Shown here: positions 52,701-61,700 of the stretch, in pieces
Numbering within the stretch: position 1 is the first letter of the stretch
Layout: each line of letters starts with the position of its first letter
Assembly: GCF_037392515.1 (NCBI RefSeq)
Contig: NC_090287.1
Span: forward strand, 7,423,501-7,487,500
DNA: 64,000 nucleotides
Direction of reading: 5' to 3'
From: Haliotis asinina
Lineage: Eukaryota; Mollusca; Gastropoda; Lepetellida; Haliotidae
Notes under the pieces: model-generated
Told to the model about the DNA's origin: nothing
What the model saw: the letters and a program-made list of their open reading frames with translations, nothing else
The model's database searches: none
Translations under genes and position numbers: made by a program

Positions 52701-55700
52701 TAGTATTGTTCACTGGTGGATCCATAAAATGTTGTGAATTTGCCTTTGAACAGTGGCGACTCAGCCAGGCCTGGTCAAACAGGTTTTCAGAAGGGATAAG
52801 ACACTGGTCATAGACCTGTCATTCATTATAGGGATGGGCTTGAGAAATGGTGTTAGCGATAGTCACCAACAGATCTGACAGGCTAAGGATGGGTTGTTAT
52901 AGAAAATAGAGTGTGTGGAGGACCGTGAAAAAAGAATCATTCCAAGAGACATTATTGTCATGAGAAGAATCTATTTGGATGTGAGGGCAATTAAGAGTTG
53001 TTTGGGAGGGATCACATTACAATGAGACATTTTGGTGATACACACCTTGACATACATGTACCCACTCACTCATGCATACATGCACTCAAGCACACACGCA
53101 CAAAACCAACAAAAAACATACACACATACATTCCACACACAAAAACTAACAAAAGCACTGACATTTACAAAGGTATGCACTCAAAACACACATCATATTG
53201 ATAACTGTCCTTTCTCACTATCAGAATATATTGATATGCACCATACATAATATGATATTGCGTTAACTCTACCATAATAGCAGACAGAAATATGTATATA
53301 AACATTTCGATGCTAAAACATGTCCTACATAGCCTCCTTTACATATTCAGCAGTCAGAAAAATATGACCCAGTGAATTCAACATATTTATTTAGGATTTT
53401 TTAGACAGAAAAACAGATTTCATTTGGAGGACTGATTATCAATCAACTGTCATGGCAGTTCAATCCCATCACATCACCATTCTTTGAAAAGAATCTAGTT
53501 AAAAAATGCTTGTTATGATATGTTATGATGGGCATTTAGTTATTGAACAAAATAGTTATTAAGTAGTCTATTTGAAAGCCTTGCTCACTTGATGTTGAAT
53601 TAAAACATATTCTGCTTTTTCTCAGCCCATATTTCCCATGCCAAGCTAAAACAGTTGACCCAGAAAAAAATGCTCCCATTCCTGAGGGTAATACATTCAT
53701 GGCAAGACATTAAACAAATGCAGGAATTCAGGAGACATTAAAACACACTGGAGCTAATAAGGCGCAAGGTATATGGTGTGAGGATATACTCACTTCCTAG
53801 GTCATCACAGGATGAGATCCCACTTAAGTTTCTGACATAGTTGGTAAAGTGTAAACATGAGGTTCGACACTCACGCAACAGCACAATCACGGAGGAGAAC
53901 CTGGGTTTACTACCTGATGGGGAGTAATGTCCTTATGTCCTGGGAAGGGAAATATATAATACAAAACCTTGTCTGTGTCTTGGGCCTCTGGCTAACAAAG
54001 ATCACACAGGCTTCAAAAGGCTTTCAGTTTGGCTATACAATGACTGGGCAGGCTATAAATTTCAATCTGTTTTCAAAGGATCTTAACCTTTTATAATATT
54101 TTTACCCCCCAGCATGTAATGTGGGGGATATAGTCATTGCCTCGTCTGTCCATCCATCCATAATCATTTTGTTTCTGGAACATAACTCAAAAACTGTTCT
54201 GTATTATTAGACCAAAATTGGTGGATATAACAAACTGAACCTAATGTTGTACCTTTTGTTGTTTACAGATTTGGGGCATTATTATTTTTCTTGGTTTTCA
54301 TGGAAATGGTTTGGTCTTAGTCCAATGGGAGGGGTAGGATTCGTTTCTGAGCATAACTCAAAAACTGTTCAATATTTTTCTGCAAAACATGGTACATATA
54401 TCAATCAGAACGTAATGTGGGCCTTTTGCTATGTATAGGTTTTTGTGATTTATTATTTCACCAGTTTCCATGGAAATGATTTGGACTCAATCTCAAAAGA
54501 GAAGGATGGGCTTTGTTTCCAGTGCACAACCTGAAAACTGCTCAATATCTTTCCTTTAAACTTGACAGATATGTGAGATAGACCCCAAAGTGGTGGCTTT
54601 TGCCATTTACAGATTTTGGTCATTTTGATTTTTCTTGGTTTCCATGGAAATGATTCAGACTTAGTCTCAAAACAGAGGGATGAACTTCGTTTCCAGAACA
54701 CAACTCGAAAACCATTTGATATCTTTCAACAGATCTTGGCATATATATGAGACAGATCTTGAAGTGGTGCTTTTTGCTCTTTACAGATATATGACATTTA
54801 TTTTTTCCATGATTTCCATGGAAATGATTTGAACTTTATCTTGGAAAATATCAAATAACTTTCATTTGTCTTTGCCTGTTGTACTTAATTACTATTGTTA
54901 TTCTGAAGAAATTGCTAAAAGAGGTGTAAAACAGTACTCACTCACTGTCGCACTCACTAATCTTATTTTCTAGTAGTATGTGATGGGTCGGCGACTGATT
55001 CAGGGAATGATGCTGCAACATTGATGTACATTTTTTTTACTATATTAAAAGTGTGTTTGGATTTGCAAGTGCATTAATACTGTATAAAAATGAAAAACCC
55101 ATATCCTCCTAAATGTCCTATATGGATTTTTGAAGATTTTACTTATAGGCCCTTAACATTATGCTGTTGACAAGACAAATTCATACATTAGAACTAGTGA
55201 CTGACAAGACAAGGTTTACAATCAGTGTTACTCAAAGCTGGAAGGAGCACAGCAATTCATGTGCTGCTTTCTTAATCTGTTTGTGAAACTTGATACAAAA
55301 TTATACTCTACCACTGTTTCTGGGCCAATTTATATTTTTGTATAACCTTTGTGTTTTGGACAGGATCGAAGCTCTGTAACTCTTGATGAGTCACACATCA
55401 TGGTCAACCAACTCCATTTTTGCTAATTTTTTGTTTTAGACCTGTAGATGTACCCTTGCTGTGATGATAAACACACATGATCATGTTTTAATTCCAGTCT
55501 CCCGTCTCCAAAGATGACAAACGAAAAACATGGACATCACTACCTCATCAGGATCTGCCAGAACTCCTTCAGCGCCATGGATCCTGTGGCTCCCTTGATG
55601 ACAATTACCTTAATAGCATGGTAAGCATGTTTTTCATGTGTTTCATGTACCACTCCTCTCAGCAGTGTGTGTACTGTCATGAATATGTCATATTCAAGTT

Positions 55701-58700
55701 CCCTCTTGTCACTTCAGATGATCATTGTCGTACTTATTTTATACATATCATATTTCCTTGAAATGCTTTGAATTATATTCATAGAATCATTTTTCAAGTT
55801 AAGGTCAGACAAGTTAAGTTCTTGACAAGCCGATATATAGTTTGCTTTGGAAGAAAATTTAGCCTGTTTTACTAAAAAATGTTTTTTATCAAATATTTTA
55901 GTTTAGTTGAATCTTTGATTTCCTTATTTTGATAGTAACCTCATTGTCTCTTGTCACATCAGGAAAAGATAAACTTTTCAAATGAAGTGTCAAAAACATG
56001 ACTCTGACTTTTGAAATGATGGCTTTTTAATACATTTCAAAATTACTCTGCAGAGTAAGAAGTTAAAAAATACACAAAGCCCTGTTTCAGGAAACGTGAG
56101 ACACTTTTATTTTATGCATTGATAAAATTCTGAGTAGGCTATTTGTTTGCTTAAGTGCTTCAGCTTAAAATCCTCTTAAAGCATTTCAGTTTTGTTAGTT
56201 TATGAATTTAAGTATTAGAATAACATGTGTATGTCTATATACTATCTACCGACCATTGGATAATACAGGGGCAAGGGATTTTATAGAAACAAATATATTG
56301 TCTAAAAAGTTTGCAAAAATGATGTTTCAGACTACTATTAAAGACAAAATAGTTGTCTGAAACAAATACATTAGTATATTGTGTCATGATGTGTTTTTTA
56401 GAATTTTGTTTGTTAGATTCAGATCAAACCTCCATGCAAAATCCAAGCCCTTCATTATCAAATGGTCTGTCACTAAAAACTCTGAACTATCATCTTAGTT
56501 TCCCATTACTGTTGGTAAAATTTAGTGTGAAAATAATAATAATCACAATATATTATATGTTATGTATAGTTGGCTTATGAGGGAATAGATCTTGTAAGTC
56601 CTTTAAGTGGATTAATGTAAATGCATGACAGAATGTTTTCTCTTATTGGTTTGATTTACATACTGTTTTGTGTAATGAAGTATTTTTGCTGTTGTTCAAA
56701 TACATTCTCACTATTTCACAGTCTTACACTGGACATGTATTCTAAAGACGTCTGACACAATTTCTGTCTTCACATTCATGTTTAAAGCATGTTCACCTCT
56801 TTAATCTCAACACTACTAGGAAAGACTTTCTGTTTGTATTACATGCTAGCATTTCATTTGCCATCATATCTTGATATATTTCACGACAACCAGGCAGAAG
56901 CTAGTTTAGGGGTTAAAGTATTGTCCTTTCACAATTCCTCACTTGGGGGGGACAATGTATAAAGTCTATTTCTTGTGTCCTTGATGCAATATTGCTCAAA
57001 TGATGGTGACATATTTATAATGTCTTCAGTTGGAACCTCAGTTTTCAACATATTCCATGGTCAAACTAGGTATGTTAGTCTTTCGGTGCAAGATTTGATC
57101 ATGTTAAATGTATCCAATGATCCTAATGCTTACATTGGTTAAACAGCTGAATATTCACAGTGAGATGCAAATCACCATAAATCAATGTGTTAATATTATG
57201 TAAGGTTGACAAAACAAAGGATATTTTCCATAAGTAAAATCAAAGAGGCCCAATCATCAAGGGTGCTACAATTTGATCTGCAGCGTTGTGTCCCTTAGCA
57301 CTGTCAGGATTTGTTGATTATTATTGTTCCTATCCCAGAGTAGAAATGACTTTGGCATCACTTCAGTATTTCCACCAGTATGTAGAGGATATGTTGTAAT
57401 ACTACAGTAATAATGTTCAAAGTAGTGTTGACTTTCACTCAATCACACAAACACTCTCAACCATTGAAAATCTCATAAAACCAATCACTCGCTCATTCAA
57501 CCAGTCACTCACCGATCATCATCAGATCTTTCCTGATTTCAGTCATCACTGCAAATATAGTTCTGCATCTAAAAGGACCAGCTGGAGCTCAAGTTGGAAA
57601 AGGGCTAACTATAATATCAGAAACTTTGCATATTAACATCACATATCCCAGGTAGCCATCAAGTGGCTTCATCACAAATAGTTTGGTTCTGAGCATAACA
57701 GAAAACAGAGCACCACATAAAGTTGGATCAACTGTTTGTTTTGTGACATACATCAAATCAACATTCTACTGTGATATGTAAATATAGGTCATCTGTAGTC
57801 TGAGGACTTCCAGTCTCTTTGTATGACTTTATGACCATCTGTAAGTTGATGTGCTCGCCTCAGATATTTTACTTGTATACATTACCACTGTTCATGAAGA
57901 CCCGGGGACATCATTTTAAGATGTCACGCCAGGTGACCCCAAACTTTGGCTGCCCAATTAATATTAGTTTTCTTATTTGCTGATGAGCTTCCTCGAAGTG
58001 TTTTCTTTTTATTTTCTGACCACCTCCTTGATCAGATAGAATGTTTGCTCAATGAGGGAAGGTTACTAGTTAGTTCAATTCCTGGTCACATCTGTCACAA
58101 AATTTATGACAAGATGTTGCATATTGTAAACCAGTCTGAAAATCAGCAAGACAATAAAACAAGTACAAGATTGCTTGGAACCAGAATCCTGTATCTGATA
58201 GGAAGCTGCATATAAAACAGTACACGACAGGAAATCCAGCTTTGTCTTGCTATCAATGCTTCAGCAACGGTTTACACTTTACCACCCTTGACTAGAACAT
58301 AGAGCTTGTTGATGCCAATGAGGCTATCTTCCATTTAGGAATGAATAATGATCCCTAGTATGGAAAAAATATGATAATTGTGTGTCCAAACAGCCACAGA
58401 AATTATCTAATAGTGCCATTTGTTGTCAAGATAATGTTATCAAACACATTACTGTAAAATATGATAGTTTCCTAACACCTGGATACACTTTTAAATGTGT
58501 GAGCTTGACAGGTAGTCAGCAAGAGAATGCAAATGATAGTATAGAATCTTTGGTTACAAAGAAAACATTCATTGTGATATATACTTGTGTCAAGTTTGCA
58601 TTCATTCAAAGGGTGAATATCGCCAAAGATGGGGCAATTTTCAGAGCAAATACTCAAGAGGATTAAACTTGTGTATAGCCATTTGCCTGCTTGAGTGCAC

Positions 58701-61700
58701 ATGTAAGCGTGGATTCTCAGTTGTAGTGGTTTTCACACTGCTTCAAATATGTCAGTCAAATTGTTCAGACAATTTGCAGACAGGCTGCTTTATCCTTTCT
58801 CTAGAATCACTTCAACCGAGGGAGGTAAAAAAAATTAAAATTCTACGCCCTTTGATCTTATCAGAATATAATTTTTTTCAAGGACTTTTAGTGGTAAAAT
58901 ATTTTTCACCTTGGAGAGCTATAGTATAGATTGCTTTCATAGCTTTTAGTATTGTTAGTTTTATAGTTTTGATAATTTTAGCTCATAACTACCAGTTCTG
59001 GTTAAGATATTTTTAATTATGCTGTATATAATTAGCTGTCAGGAATGCATTGTTTCCGAGCACAAATGCATGTTCAAATATGACTAAAGATATTCAAGTC
59101 ATAAGACACCCAACTGAGAATTTATTTTATTTTGATACAAATCATTTCAGGATTACAAACATGCTTTAGCCATGTTATGAGTATGTACAACATTGCAATG
59201 TGAAAGACAACTTTGTATTATATGTTCTTTCTGTCTGATATATATAGGATCACTAAATTGTGATATAAGCAGCTGTCGTTATGTTACATGAGGGTGGCAT
59301 ATAAGTTCCATTTACTTCATTTCACCCTTGACATAATCATCCAAATGTTTAAAAATGATAGCAATCACCATTTGCTTGACATTAGACGACATTAGTATCT
59401 ATGTAGAAATGTCGCACTCACTGAAAAAAAAAAGTTGTATATCCATAAATCATAGTCCTCATTCTTTATAGCAATCAGTACACTTGTTATTCTTTAAAAT
59501 GTAATGGCAAAATACACTCAGAAATTCTTATATCAGTTATAACACCACAACTATTTATTGCTTCCCCAGAATATGGGAAAACCTTCCAAACTGATCTAAT
59601 GTGTGGAGCTGGGATGATAATGGTTAGACCTTGAGGTTTGATGTTGAGGTTGACCTGTGTCGTTTATGCTCCCTTCCACATAAAACCATAATATAACTAA
59701 AACACTATTTCAGAAGGATTTCTTACCAGAGTAAAGTGATATTCTATTCAAGGAAGTGCCTCAATAATCATATTCAATCACTTGCAATATTTTTCTTCAG
59801 AAAAAGGGGAAAAAAAAGAAAACCCTGTGTTTGTTGTGCACTGATTTGTTCAAGTTCAATATAGAGATGTTATATTGATGATGCAGGACCCTGAAGTTAT
59901 CAGCGTATGGCTTCAGAGCCAGGACTTCATCGGCCTTGGCTTCAACATCTCCGGCAACATGCGTGACGGCATCTTCGTCAGCCATGTCCACAACAGAGGA
60001 CCAGCCATTGAGTCAGGCAAGGTCAAAGTTGGTATGTTTTCTACTTACTGTGAATTTATTCTACTTTCACTGTATATCAACAATACCAGTATCTACTGAG
60101 ATTCAGTCTGACTGATAATATCATGATTTATGACGATTCAGGATTTTTAGGAATTTCCATCAGATTAATAACTTATTGTGCTGGAATCCCAGACTGTTGT
60201 TGGGAAACAAGTTCAACGTGTGTAACAGCCCTCCAACATGAAGCACATCAAGCACATCAAGCACATCAAGCACATCAAGCATTAAAACTGAAATACAGCT
60301 TGAAGCAGCATGTGGAAAAAGGAAATGGTTATCCTGTGGTCATTCACTGCATTGTCTTTGTCTCAAATCTGCATCAGCCATCCACTTGAAGTAAAGTTAT
60401 CAGGCATTAATATCACTAGCACACAGATCTCCATACTGTTCCATCTCATATATACCTGGAAGGTCCTAAAGCATTACAGGTTGTCTCTGATTCTGTCGTC
60501 ATTAAAAGTCTTTTCCCAGCTAAAGTGTCCATGACAGTCATCTGTTTGATGAAATACCTTCTGCAAGTTGAATTTTCAAATGTAGGTGTATAGGGAACAC
60601 GTTATCAGAAGTGCTAATTTCATTGGTTTCAAGTTTTCATGTGAGAGAAACTCTGTGATAAAACATGGATATTTTGATATTGCTTTTTAAGTGATGCACT
60701 TGCAGTAATTTAGGGTTGGTTAGTCACTGGAAGGGTGTATTATGGGACAGAAGATACAATCAAACTCAGCACATGTGACAATATATTGGTAGGATATTTT
60801 TTTCAAAATGAAACTAAAATGAGTAATTTTTCATCGTATGACTTTTGTTAGTTGAACCAATAAACATGTCTAAAATATTTCTAAATGTATGTGTGAAGCA
60901 TTTACTCATTGCAAAAAAAAGTTTCCTCTTTCAAATATTGTCTTTGAGGTGAACAATCAGTATATTCAACTCATTTTATATAAACTCCTTTCTACAGGGG
61001 ACCATATCAAGAGTGTGACAATCTCCTTTGAAAGCATGGTCTATGAAGATGCTCTGACTATCCTCAGCTATGCATCCCCGTACCCAGTCAAGGTCAGTCT
61101 TATGAAGGAAAAGGTCATGGTCAATGACCGACGTCTGTCGGACTCCAACGAGAATTTGAGTCACCCTCTCTATCGTAGTCAGTCTCTTGATGCTCTTCAA
61201 CGTATTGGCAAAGAACCACTTTTCAAACCAAAACGCACATTGAGTGAGATGAAACCCGAAACCAGAAAAGATTCTGCAAGAGCAAAGAAACTTCAAGAAC
61301 TTCAGAATGAGGCTCTGATTGAGGGGGCTCTTGGTCAGTCTCCTGATAGCAAACCTAAACAAGAGAGGGTAGTGGACTTTACAACATCACCGATTGGTCA
61401 GATGAACACAACACTGTCAGATGTTACTGTCCACACAGAGGATGAAGGTCAACAGAGGTCAGGGTTGGACTTCCCAGACATTGGCATCCCAAACTTTGGT
61501 AAGGGTGTTCATTGGTTGTCTGTTCTGTTAAGGAACACATTTGTGTCAGTGGCATTAATTATAAGTTAAGCTGATTAAGATGTTTATGAAATTCTCAAAT
61601 AATTAATTTTCTGTTCATTGTGTTACAGTTAGTAAATGGCCATAACAAATGGTATAAGAAATCCCCTCTGAACTAACAAAATATAACACAGACAAGTCCA

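Larger units (their letters stand above)
49951..55497 (+). other. Intron 3 (5.5 kb)
   Basis: The intron runs from GTGAGTGCTG to TTAATTCCAG and is filled largely by repeats: a degenerate array (50.0-50.8 kb), a family A SINE, a G-rich array and 173-bp tandem units. The parts 50.9-51.55, 52.26-54.1 and 54.96-55.49 kb show no recognisable feature beyond a CA-rich stretch near 53.05-53.18 kb. Confidence 0.75.

Noticed and set aside
57946..58929. Several overlapping frames that might be a nested intronic gene
   Set aside because: Different phases overlap, sequence is AT-rich, and no family is recognised. RNA evidence would be needed.
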